Source: Talpa occidentalis (Eukaryota; Chordata; Mammalia; Eulipotyphla; Talpidae). From it: 64,000 nucleotides of DNA. Under the pieces are notes generated by a model. It made no database searches. It saw only the letters and a list, made by a program, of their open reading frames with translations, and was not told the DNA's origin. How positions within the stretch are numbered: the first letter of the stretch is position 1; the number at the start of each line of letters is the position of its first letter. Of the stretch, positions 41,130-54,100 are shown piece by piece. The stretch covers positions 55,726,329 through 55,790,328 of the forward strand of contig NW_023601212.1 of assembly GCF_014898055.3 (NCBI RefSeq), written 5' to 3'. The translations under genes were made by a program, and so were the position numbers.

Positions 41130-44100
41130 GTATTTTAATATTTCTTTTATCTTTATTTACAACTTCTATGTATGTTGAAATGCATAATTATTTTACATCT
41201 GTAGCAATTTCAAAATCTCTTGTTAAACAATTTTAGAATATACTATAACTTATTTCATCTGAAAGAGGTTTTGTTTTACATCTTTTTATGAAGGCTGTTC
41301 ATTACATACTTTCAATTTTAGCATTATATGAAGTCCAATTTAATGATATTTAGTGCATATGTTTACAGATTGATTTATAGTACCGGGTTTCAGAATACAA
41401 TGCTTTAGTGAAACTATTAACACGTAATAGAGTAAATGTATAAGATTTATAGTGCAGTGGTTAAAAACAGAAACTAAAGAAAATGGCAAACGTGCTTAAT
41501 TTCTCTTCTTGTAGCTATAGTGTAAGATTTACATATATTGTTATATACCTTATATCATAGCTACAAAGCAGGGCTAAGAAGATAAAAAAATAACTAAAAG
41601 GCTTTGCAACAATACCTCAATTATAGTAGTAAACATACTTAAGATAAATCTGTGGTATTTTTTCTTGCAATTCAACTTTTAAATATTCAGGTTTACATGT
41701 AAACCTGAAAAACTTACTAGGTGATAGAAATTAAAACTGCTACAGCTGGAATTACTTGGACAAGCAAAGTTACTGATACATTAAAAAAAGAACTAAAAAC
41801 CTTACAGATTAGTACTGTAGAGGAAAAGTAAAATGCGATAGAGTATTATATGAGTAGACGGTTTTAACAATAGAAAATAAGAACCTAGAGGAGATAATTA
41901 AAAACATGATTAGAAGATCAAAAATTTATAATAATTTAGGTAGAAATAATTGGAGTAATTATACACAAAAGGTTTCTTTATTCTATCTGGAGGCTTTGTT
42001 TTATTATGATTGGTGTTAAAAATAAAATTATTTGTTACCAAAAATAAGCTTTAACATCAAAGACATTTAAGTTTGTTAAGATTTAGGGATCCTCTGTCCT
42101 TTTAAAAACTAAAGACATCAATGGTAAAAGTCTTCAATATGCAAGTAATAGTAATGCAAAATTCTTAGTCCTGGCCTCTCTGTTAAACACAAATTTTAAA
42201 AGAAATTTTAATAAAATTTCTAAGCAACACTGGATTTGATCTATTGTCATCTCTCTGTGGTGTTTGCTGTGATAAGTTCAGATCCTCATTAAGCCTCAGT
42301 TTTCACTAAAGTAGCAACCTAAATCATACAGACTATTTATTCCTTTCTTAAATATCTCCAGGAGATGAGATTATTTTCAAGTCTCTTACCAGAAGGAATT
42401 CACAATCTAGAAGTTCTGTACCTAAGGTAATCATCAATGCTTCATAAATTTAGGTTCATTGCCTCTATGTGTTTACTACCTAAAAGGAAGTAAATCCTGA
42501 CCTTTATTTCTTCTCTCTCCTAGCTGGCAATGTAGCAACTCTGAAGAGAAATAATACCAATAAAATTAACCCAAAGTATGGAAGACTTTTTTTCCTTCCA
42601 AAACCAACCAATCAAAGACACAGATTCAAACTTAAGTATGCTGTAACTAATTTATAACATTCTCTTGAGACCTAGGAAAGTCTTAACATATACAGAAAGA
42701 TTTTATGAGGTAACACAGATTTATGGATCTTTCACTTTTAAAACTGAACATATGTGGGAAAATATTAAATAAGAGAATGTTTTCAGAAAATGTAACAGTA
42801 AATGTATTTTTAAAACCAGTTCTTTACTCATGACGTATCCAGTCTACTACTTAAGAAATGTGGCTCCTTATTCTCCTTTAGGTGATAGTGACGTCAACTT
42901 TTGTAAGAAGAAAATAGTATTTATTTAAAAAAAAAAACACACAATTATCTCCTTTAAATACTAACCTAGATTCTCTTATGGCAGAGAGTGATTTAATCTT
43001 ATCATTTAATTATACAGGAGCTCAGAAAGAGCCAAGCCAGAACACACCAAAAGAAAACTATTGCTAATTTAGATTAGTATTTTGACATTTTTGGTTTTCC
43101 ATGACAACACTGATGCAAAGCCAGGATAACAGCCTTGGATTGTATGCTCTTTGTTGTTTTAGAAATATCTGTGTTTGGTAGGGATACATGCTATTCAATC
43201 AGAATATTGTTCATAAAATTTTATTTGTTCTGAAATTTCATGACACTTTATTTTCCTTGTTTTGGCAGCTTATTTCATAGTAAATATTTAAATAAAATAA
43301 TCTTAAGGTATAAAAGTCTCTATTTTACTATTCAAGTGAAATTAGTAGAACTTAGAACTAGTTAACTATTTAGGAGAAGTGCTGTACATTTACTAGGTGG
43401 TTGATAGCTATTTTACTGCCTTCAGTTTTTAAAATAAACCATATCTAAATGTCATACATTAAAAAATATCAAAAGGAGATATTAGTAGAAAGTAGTAATG
43501 ATAGTCCACAGTACACTGACATAATCTTTGTTTTGGGGAGGAGGGTTCAGAGTCACAACTTTGACAAATAACTATCAACTGACAGAATACATATGCAGGG
43601 AAAGGAAATACAGCAGAAATGTTTGGAGTGTAAAAATGATGGAAATGGATCCTAACAAAAATGATCCACAAATACTTTTACATAATTAAGTAAATGGTTC
43701 AATGCAAAGAGGCATGAACGAGGAAAAGCCTATGAAAGACAAAGTTAAGACTGCTCTGTAGTTCTGACATCTTTAGGATAAAAATCACAGGTTGAGGAAA
43801 GTTACAAGTAGATTTGAATTCCATTTGAATGTTTTAACTTTTCTAGGACTTTATTCCTTTGCAAAATGGTATAGCTAGCACTACATACCCAGAAGTGGAT
43901 GCCAGTTTCTTCCTCTGAACATGGTGCTAGCAATAATCTGCCCTCAGAGGGCTGTGTGAGAAATAAGTGGTTTAATGCACATAAGACACTTAAAACAGTG
44001 CCTGGCACTTAACAGTAAGTATGACCTATTATTATTGTACTGCTATTATTAACAGTAGGCATAATTATCTTGGGGCCTGGCTTCTCCAATCAAAAACAAG

Positions 44101-45204
44101 TACTTGGGTAGAAAATAGGACAATAAAGTTCTGAGTTAGTGTGTCCTGCTATCATTCAAGAACAACATCTCAGAGAGGAATCAAGTTTAGAAGAGTGGGA
44201 AGGTGGGTTTGCTGATGAACTTGATGGAGTGGTACTCTGTCTTATCCATTTACTAACACTTTTTTCGGGGCTAACAAAAGAGAAAGGAAGATGCTTTGCC
44301 TCTTGGAACTATTGTTTCTGTGGTTGTCTTTATAGAAATTTCACAATAAAGGACAACTATTTCTCATCTGTCACAGCAAAAATCAAACATTTTCAGCACA
44401 CATTTTAGCCTATGTGTCAGTCATTGCTGTAAACACTGCAGAGCCAGGAAAAATGAACTTCAAACCTGGCTCTATTATTACCTACATGTATGGCCTTGGT
44501 CCTCAACATGCTCATAGGTTCAAAGAGGTTTTCAATGAGATGGTCTCTAAGACACTTTCCAACCCTTAACAGTCTCATTAAGCTACAGAGTTTCTTTCCT
44601 TGGTAATGGTTATAGAAAGTTATTAACATTTTACTAAAATACAGTTCAGTAGAAAACCTGGTAGAAGAATGAACTGCTGAATCACATGTGAATTTAGACC
44701 TTACATAGGGTCATGGGTTACCAAACAAAATTACCCAAGATAATTTGTTACCAATCCCTAGGACATACCACAAGACCAAAAAAACATATGCTAAAACTTT
44801 CTGGTTTTACATTTGTCTACCACTGGGTACCATTTTCAGAGTCAAACTACTAAGCAAGCTTTTTAAAAGTAAGAAAAGTCTTAGCAGGGTCTCAAAAAAA
44901 CCCCAAACCAATAAACTGTCTGCCTTTGCATGTAGTGAGAACTCACCAAAACTGGCTTAATGAACTTGGTAGCAAAAAACATTACTACCAGGTGGTAATT
45001 GGGCAAACTATTCTCTAAAATTTAATTTTAAAGAAAGTTGAGAGACTATAACATTGAATTTAAGAAATTCACAATGTTAATTCTGACCCAATTTATTAAT
45101 CCAGTATATTCAGCTTTTCCCTTAGATACTATTCTTTGTTACTGACTTTAAGAGTGATTTGCATTCTTTTTACTTTTTCCCTTCATTGGTTCATGTTTTA
45201 AAAG
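41130..45204 (+). other. Probable first intron of ANGPTL1
   Basis: It ends at a pyrimidine-rich tract and AAAAG acceptor candidate just before the start codon. It contains a MIR at 43840-44020 and otherwise AT-rich sequence with nothing recognised. Confidence 0.45.
43840..44020 (+). repeat. MIR
   Basis: 'cttaaaacagtgcctggcac' and the following 'ttaacagtaagtatgacc' are the typical MIR 3' part; the core 'ttcttcctctgaacatggtg' precedes it. Confidence 0.65.
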
Positions 45205-45227
45205 ACATCATTCAACCTCATTTCAAA

Positions 45228-46050
45228 ATGAAGGTTTTTATCTGGACCCTAACTGTGCTGTTCTTCCTACTCATGGACACTGGATGTTGCAAAGGCGGCC
45301 AGATCAAAATTAAAAAAATAGCCCAGAGAAGATACCCTCGTGGCACAGATGGTAAAGAGGAAGCAAAGAAATGTTCTTATACATTCTTGGTACCTGAACA
45401 AAAAATAACAGGGCCAATTTGTGTCAACACTAAAGGGCAGGATGCTGGTGCCATTAAAGACATGATCACCAGGATGGATCTTGAAAACCTGAAGGATGTG
45501 CTCTCCAGGCAAAAGAGGGAGATAGATGTCCTGCAACTGGTGGTGGATGTAGATGGGAACATTGTAAATGAGGTGAAGCTGCTGAGAAAAGAAAGCCGTA
45601 ACATGAATTCTCGTGTTACTCAACTCTATATGCAACTATTACATGAGATTATCCGTAAGAGGGATAATTCACTTGAACTTTCCCAGTTGGAAAATAAAAT
45701 CCTTAATGTCACCACAGAAATGTTGAAGATGGCAACAAAATATAGAGAACTAGAGGTGAAATATGCTTCTTTGACAGATCTTGTCAATAACCAGTCTGTG
45801 ATGATCACTGTGTTAGAAGAACAGTGCTTGAGGATATTCTCCCGGCAAGACCCCCATGTGTCTCCTCCTCTCGTTCAGGTAGTGCCACAACATATTCCTA
45901 GCAGTAATCAGTATACGCCTGGTCTGCTGGGAGGTAATGAGATACAGAGGGATCCAAGTTATCCCAGAGATTTAATGCCACCGCCTGATCTGGCAACTTC
46001 TTCCACCAAAAGCCCTTTCAAGATACCACCAGTAACTTTCATCAATGAAG
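45228..46050 (+). CDS. ANGPTL1: ANGPTL1 coding exon 1: signal peptide, coiled coil, hinge
   Basis: The exon has 823 coding bases from ATG to TTCATCAATGAAG, leaving in phase 1 at donor GTGAGT. It is probably preceded in the same exon by about 23 bases of 5' UTR after an AAAAG acceptor. Residue 20-21 is Cys-Cys at the signal peptide end. Confidence 0.96.
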
Positions 46051-48110
46051 GTGAGTTACCTATTCTGCTAAAAAAAGGGAAGTATAGGGGGAACTATATT
46101 TTATGGTTTATGAAACAATGCTCATAATAAATGCTTTAGTCTCCATTTCGGTGATGTAATTATACATGAACATTTCTATTTTTTGTTTTTTTAATTAATC
46201 ATGTACTAAACTTCAATATATCTCCCAGTTTTAAGTCTCAAAATTTGTAAAAATAGTGTATTCTGTGAAAAAAGTAGTCTTCCACACAAATGCTTACAAA
46301 CTAAGTTACTAGCACAGAGACAGGAATGAGTTCACACTCTACTCCTGACCTCGAGAGTACTGCTCTATAACCCACAGTCCTCCAGCTAGGTCTTCACTTC
46401 TACCCAACAATTCTTTTATATACCTTGCTACCATCATTTCCAAAAGGGATTTAAAAAATCTGCTTTCACTCTCCATAAGCCCGTTACATACCTCCATCTT
46501 ACTTTCACTCTCAGCATATGTATCATCTACTGCTATTTTGTCATTAAGTCTACACTCAGGTCCTAGGTTCCTCCATCTCGAAAACATTTGTACAAAACCA
46601 TTATCATTTTGTCCTCAGTCTCAGCCTTATCTTCAAGGCTAAACAAACTTTTTGTACCTTATAACCGCAGAAGCATAAATACATTTGCACTACAATTAAA
46701 AAGCAAAACAACAAAAACTCACATTGATACTAATATCCCTATGTTGGTTTCTTAATTGTAGTCCTTCCTCCCTCTATTCATTCCATATCAGTCACTGATT
46801 GAGAATACAAAGATGACATCTTTATTTCAATTTAGTAATAAGCTCACTGCTAATTTTATGAATATTTTTACATTTATTTACATCTGTATCCATTTTCTTG
46901 TAAGTCATTCTACTCCTGAAAGCTTTACAAGTTAGTTTGTTTCTTTAAGAGTGATGGGGAAAACTCAAATGTCCCCCTCCCCCCCAAAAAAATAGTAAAT
47001 AAAGCATAATTCATTCACCGAGTGAAAAGAAAGGCAGGCTATAAAACTGCACTTGACTATGAACAGAACACAAAGACAGATTAGAAAGAAACACATCACG
47101 AAGTGCTCGCATCTCTCAGGGGCACCCAGGACACTACTGGCAATCCACACTTCTGCCCTCCTGGGATTCCATATTTTAATTTGAAATATAAAGACTCTTC
47201 AACTTCTCTAGGTCCTTCACTCCTTTTCCTATGGTCTAAAAAAGCTTTCTTCAAAATATTCTATTCTGAAGTCTCACATACCTTCAAGGTACAGATGATT
47301 CCTGTGGGGAACTCTCCCTCTTGATTTTGACCAAAGCTAGGTGCATGCATCTGGATATTCTACACTTTACATGCTGCTGCTTCCTCTATTGAAATCAAGG
47401 CATCACTCAAGTATTTTAAATATCATCCCAGATTTGCACAAATATACCTAAATGGCTCTTTCCCCAAATTGCTGACAATTCCTTGAATTGTATTCTCAAT
47501 TCAAGTTTATTATATATATATATATATATAAAACATTACATCAAAGTTAATTGATTATGTCGGACTCCTTGGTAGACCGAATGCTCCTGGAAGAAAATGG
47601 CTTTTCATTTTTCTCTCTCAAACATCTAGCCAGTACCAAGTTTGGCATGTTGCACTAAGAATACTATAGGTATTACAATACATACTTGAAAAATGAATGA
47701 ATGAATTAGTAACTAGCCTAAAATAATCTTTTCACCAAACTAGCATTCTCCTTTTAGAAACAAGTAAACCACTATTATAAAAGCAATACATATTTACTAA
47801 AGAAAACCCAGGAAATACCAGTGAACTTTGTAAAAAGCTTTACCAAACATTGAAATACTCAGAAATATAGGTAACACTTTGGTGATAACCCTCAAAACTC
47901 CCCCTCCTCCTTCCATAAACATGGTAATGAATACTCTTGTACATTTACAAAATACAACTTTGCTCTTCTTTTCTTTTTTCTATGAATATATCCTTAGCAT
48001 AAATTTCTGCAAGTAAAAGTGATGGGTCAATTGATTTTGATTTCTCTGTATTTTGACTTATATTGCCACCATTTCTGAATTCATTCAGCTCAGCTTCACT
48101 TCCTTCTCCC

Positions 48111-48151
<41 letters not shown>

Positions 48152-51100
48152 GTCAACTGAGTTCTATTCATATCCCTCATTTCTATTCAGAGCCCTAATA
48201 CTCAGGTCCAATCATAGCAGTAGTTAAGAGGACAGAGACTTCCTGGGTTACTAGCTTGGGGTGAGGGGTCTCAGTTTGTTCATCTGCACAATAGGGATAA
48301 TAATAGTACTTACTTTATAAACATTGAGCGTTTAGAACAGTGCCTGGCTCTCAAATGTTAATTCTTACTAAGAATTGCTAAATATTTTGCCAGTTGGCTT
48401 TCCAAACTTCATTTTCTTTCTCTATCAAGCTGTTTTACATTGCCAACAGATCCATTCTAAATCTACCACTTCTATCACATCACAATTCTGCTCAGCATTT
48501 CCCCATTTTAAACATAAAAAGTGTAACTTGCTGAGCTTGCATAAGAATATTCTCCTCAAAACAACCAAGCTTACTGTTTAGCTTTCCTTCTAATTGTTTC
48601 CTTCACAAGAACCGTCTGCTTCAATGAAATGAATCCACTCATTGTCTCCTGAATATTTTGTGCTTTCTGCCTATTAAAATTATAAGCCTCAAACTGGAAG
48701 ATGTATTTAAATAAAATTAAAAAAAGATAAAATAAAAATTAACTCCCCCTTAAATCCTTATTGACTTCCATAGGCTTGAAGTGACTGCTCCACTCCATGA
48801 ATGTCTTTACTTGCTATAACATACATACGTTATTTTTTATATTCCCTCCTGAAATTATCAGATATCTTTTATGTCTACACATAGTACTTACAGACACATT
48901 TAAATAAAATGCCTTGCTAGTAGATATTGTGTCTCATTTGCACATGCTAAGTATTGGTTCACTTGATATATATATATTTTTAAAGATTTATTTTATTTAT
49001 ACAAGAGCCAGGGTACAGGCCAGAGGCACGGGAGGGTGAGAGGATTCACCAGAGACAGAGTGGTACAGAGTGGTGAATAGAACAGGCAGACTGATGAAAT
49101 ACACTGCTGAGGGGAGCAGCAGGCGAGACAGGAGAGGTCTGCTTGCCATGTGGGTTGCTCTGAGGTTGGCGGGGATCGAACTGGCACTGCAGAGGCTGCG
49201 GACAGCTTCACAGCACAGTGTTCAACTGCCTGTACCACCAGGGAGGCCCTGGTTCACTTGATATTTTTGTAGTTTCTTAAAGTTGTTATTCCAAACACCT
49301 TAATGAAAATATTTAATAAATTAGATTGCTATGACTCTTTCATTTTATACTATACTAACTCTAAGGAGCAATAGGTTAATGTACCGCTAAATTAGGTAAG
49401 ATTGATTATTGTTATCATTAATATCTGCACACCTTTTGATTTCCAAAGGTAAGATGAATGTATACAAATGACCTACTGGGTCTAGAAAAAAAAATTTTTT
49501 ATGTCCTTTTAAAAGATGTATATTTTGTGTAAGCTTTGTATCTGTTTAAACTACCTGTTCATCTTTTGTCTATTTTTCTATTTTTTTTATATAGGAGCTC
49601 TCTTTTTTAAAATCAAAGTAATGTTGGTTTACAACGTTGTTTTTTTTAGAGGTATAGGAGCACATCCTTCAGGTAGATGTTAGTATAGCACACCCACCAC
49701 CAAAGCACCCAGATCCACCATCACAGTCCACTGGTTTCTCCGCTCCTTTCTGGTAGCCTCAGTTCTACATTCAGATTTTTAAGTTTTGTTATTAGTTTAT
49801 AAGCTTTAAATCAGTATATATAATTTATAAATATAATGGAAGTGGAATTTTTCTTTAACTTATGATGTGCACAATTAAGCAAGTTTAGAATGACTGTCAT
49901 GGAGTTATTTTCTGTGGACGCTGAATCTTAAGTGGATGGTATCACTAATTCTAGAAGAAATGATTATTCACATATTAATTCACTGGCACACTAAAAAATA
50001 CTTACTGAAAATACAAAATGAGCTATGTTAGCTCCAGGTTTTACTATGCATTGAGATGCAGGGCAAGAAAAATTTATTAGTAACATTAAACACTTTTGCT
50101 TTAATGAAACAACACTGTATATACATAACCCTAATAAACCAATCCTTAATATAAAAACTAAGGAAAGGTGGAAAGGTATAATTGTTCTGCTATTATTCAT
50201 TTGTTGCTATAAGTAAACATTAACTTTTTACTTGTTCTATAAATGTTGGTCTCTGAAATTCAAGGGCATAATTAGCTACACCATAAGAATGCCATGGATA
50301 TGCTAATAAGGGAAAGTATGCAAAGGTAAGGAAAACTTGTTTCTATTACTGCTGTTATTGACCGTGGGAAAGCCTTTTTGCCTGTCTCTGTTTTCTCATT
50401 GTACAATGGGAGTTCTGGATGGTCTGTGGGTTCCAATATCCCTTTCAGTTTTAATATTCTGTGAACCGTATCAAATATAAATTATAAGAAAACACAGACT
50501 TGCTATTTTCTTTATAATATGCTAAAATATTTGTTCACATTATTTTTATGTCAGACTAGAAAATGTCTAAGCTGCTTGGGTAACTGTACAAAGAGGCAAA
50601 GATGGTTATTATTGTTCTTACAATGCTTGTGGCACCAAGAAGTTCATATGACTGTATTCTACATATAAGTACATGGTTATCCTATCTAAGGTTTCTAAAT
50701 ATAGAATGTGTATATATTAAAAAGATGTTCAAGCCAGTCACAAAAGGTCAAAAATTTTATGATTACACTTACATGAAGTACCTAGAGCAGTCAAATTCAC
50801 TGAGACTGAAAGTATGGCTGTCAGTGGCTGAAGTGAGGGGAGAAAGAGGATATAGTATTTAATTGGTACAGTATCAGTTTTGCAAGACAGAGTTCTAGGG
50901 AATGGATGCACAATAATGTCAATGTTCTAATGCCATCAAACTGTACACTTAGTTACAGTGGTAAATTTTATATTATGTGTACCTTACCATCATTTTTCAA
51001 AGGTGTTGTAATGGGCAATTATATATATTTATATTTTAAAATGGCTATAAAAAATGAACCTCAAAAGAACATGGTAAAGAACGGAGTGATTTTGTTAGTT

Positions 51101-54100
51101 TTTGTTAGCTTAAAATAAGTATGTCCAGAAAAATTACCTTCCCTCTACTTTGAAAAATACAATATCTGAGAATGTAACTTCCTACTCCAGAAATGCTGCT
51201 GAATATATTTATCTTATATCTAACTCGCCACCCAAATAAAGTTTACCTCTCAAAAGATTTAATTGCTCACCAATTACTTAAAAGCTCTAGTTTGGTTATC
51301 TTCCTTGCATAGTTTCTTCTATTACTAAGACTACAGGGTTGGAACAAAGAAAAAATGAGAAATTCAACAAGAAAAAGGGAAGAGTACCTTTTTAACTTAA
51401 ATAATAAAAAAGTTTTATTTCTAGAAAAAGGACAGGTTTGTTAAAGATGGTTTCCAGAAGAGCTGCTACTCAAAACATGGGATTCTTTTTTTCTCTTTTA
51501 ACGCACTATTCTGTTCAAATCATGGGTTCTAGATGAAAACTACATCTTGGGATATAAAGTGGCATGATTGGTCAATATTTCTGTCTATGAACCAAATCTA
51601 TTAAGTCAAGTTTGCTAGCTCTATAAAAACTTTAGACATCAAAACTGAATGAGAGATGGGCCCTTCAAATTCAATATAAGAGAATTCCAGTTTCCAGCCT
51701 ATTGAAGAACTAGACGAATCCAATTTCTGCTATGAAAGAAGACTATTTCAAAACTACTCAATACAATAAAAGGGTCAATAAAATTCCTATTTTAAAAGAA
51801 AGGTACTTTCCAGTCTATACCTATGAACCATATAAACAAATTCCTGATTCATATGCCAATTCATTTATCTCTTGTAATATACAAACCAGCAAGTTAAATC
51901 TGACTTCTCAAAAATAAAGTTGGTAATTTTCAACTATTCATTTAAAAAAAATTCATTTAAAAATTCATTAAGGCGTTTTTAATGGTACACAGAAAGTAGT
52001 TAAATATTTAATATATGAACAATTTGTAATCTAATTCTAGAACAGATAGTAAGAGATGCAAGTAATAATGAGAAAATATTTCTACCAAGATCAACAACAT
52101 TTAATAGGCTAAGACAAGTTAAAGGTTTGTTTATTTATAAAGTAAATACTAAATTCTGATAGTTACTACCTTTGTTGAGGAGGAAAAAGTAATTGAAACA
52201 CTTCTCATTTTACCCTCATATTCTGGAAAAGAATTTCAACTAAATTTTTATCAACTAAGTCTTTATCAGCTGAGTCCAACAGGCATTCAAACTACAAACA
52301 TGGGCCCACCAAAAGAAAAACTGGGTTGAAAATTAAAGTCTAAGATAATTTTAAATTCACATAAATTGAAGTCTTATCAAATCAAAGTTGAATTTGAACT
52401 CCCAATTTGCTAACATCCAAGAGCCTATTAATGATAAGGAACAAATGGTATTTTACAAATATTCCGTCAACATTCAATAACCTTGATGTTTTGAAATATT
52501 TTACAGCAATTCAAATAACCTAGTGAAAGTCAAACTTGTAATATATACTTAAATATAAAATGTAAACTATCAAAGCCATACTCACATAAGTGTGGAGCAA
52601 ACATTTACCAAGATGACATACATAGAATAAACAATACAAAGATGATATACATAAACACATTTCTGAAATGAGAGAAATGTATATAAACAACAAAACCACT
52701 TCATGGTACTTTAATACATTAGTTAATACACCAAGACTAACAGGTTTAAAACAAGATCAACATTCCTCAGATATCTTTGGTTATTCTGAAAATGACAACA
52801 TAGAAAAAAATATATGGCTAACTTTGGAAATAGCCATAATGACTGCATTTTTCAAGTGAAGAAATCAGTTTCAGCTCTACCACCCTAGTCATTTAAATTT
52901 CAGACACTCTAAATGTGTAATTGTAACACCAAGCTCTCTTCTACTGCATGCCATGGTACTCACTACTCTTACATGGTCTGGGTCATACTCCCCCCTCAAC
53001 TCAATCTTCAAAACTCAGCTCAGATATAGGTAGACTTTGATTGGTTCACTGTAAATCCTGGTTAACTACTTTTTACTCACTGTTTTCAATGTGCCCAGTT
53101 TAACTTCATCCAAGTACATCACGCTGAAGTGGAGTTATCTTTTATTTGCCACTTCCCCTACTTCCTTCTTTCCTCTAAAGTTGTTTCTCTATCCCTTGAG
53201 CCTAACATAGTTTCTGGTTGATGGATATATTCAGAAAAGACAGTTCTTGAAAAATAAGGCAGAACTAAGGAAATTCTGTTAACCTCTGTGGCTACTGGGA
53301 ATCACTTAGTTCAACGAATATTTGAGCGCCTAAGTGGGTTTAAATTGTGGATATGAAACCAAAGGTTATAATCCTTGCCTACAGAGAGGCTCTCAGTAAG
53401 TAAATGAATATTATACTATGAATTTCACAAAATAATCTAAGAGTGAACCCGGATATCATGCTTCACTTTTCCTTGCACCTCTTTCCCCACATGAAATTTA
53501 AATTCTATAAATTTCATCCTCTATGAAATAAAGCCTTTCCACCCTTTTCTGACTTGACCATAATGCAATTTTCTGTAATATGAAGCCCATTTGTGACTTA
53601 TAAAAAAGGGAGAATGTAAGTAAAACAAAAAGGTCATATTGGTTCACATGGAATTTTTTTTCTAAGCATATTTATGTTTTGTGCAACAAGTAATTGCAAT
53701 TAAAGTATGCTGCCAGGTAATATCAGTTGTTATTTTTAGGGAATGATTTTGCACAATTTGAGGATTTTCTGGACTATATTATTTTTCTACCATAGAAATG
53801 GCTACATTTACTCAACTTTGATTAGCCATATTAAATTTATTAATAAGTATATATTTATAAAATAAGTTACTTAAAATTATTAGGTTACGATTTATTTATG
53901 ATTCAAGATCAGAAACAAAGGAGAAAAGGAAACGTTAAGTTACCAAAGACCACTTTGTTAAATATTGTGTCAGTAACTGAGAAAGTTGATCATATAGTTC
54001 ACAGTGAATTTAAATGAAATGTGCTCTAGCTTATTGCCAGTCCGATAAGTTCAAAACATTATTTTTATTGTAGTTGTCCTGAGTTCAAGAACCTACTTAT

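Noticed and set aside
45159..45227. Upstream in-frame ATG giving 23 extra residues to ANGPTL1
   Set aside because: It falls in the presumed intronic pyrimidine tract before the AAAAG acceptor. The ATG at 45228 gives a proper signal peptide and the expected 491 residues.
45267..45635. 122-codon antisense frame opposite ANGPTL1
   Set aside because: It is a shadow of the ANGPTL1 coding exon with no family resemblance.
46051..46127. Read-through extension of the ANGPTL1 first coding exon
   Set aside because: The bases after 46050 are a GTGAGT donor and the residues no longer match the family.
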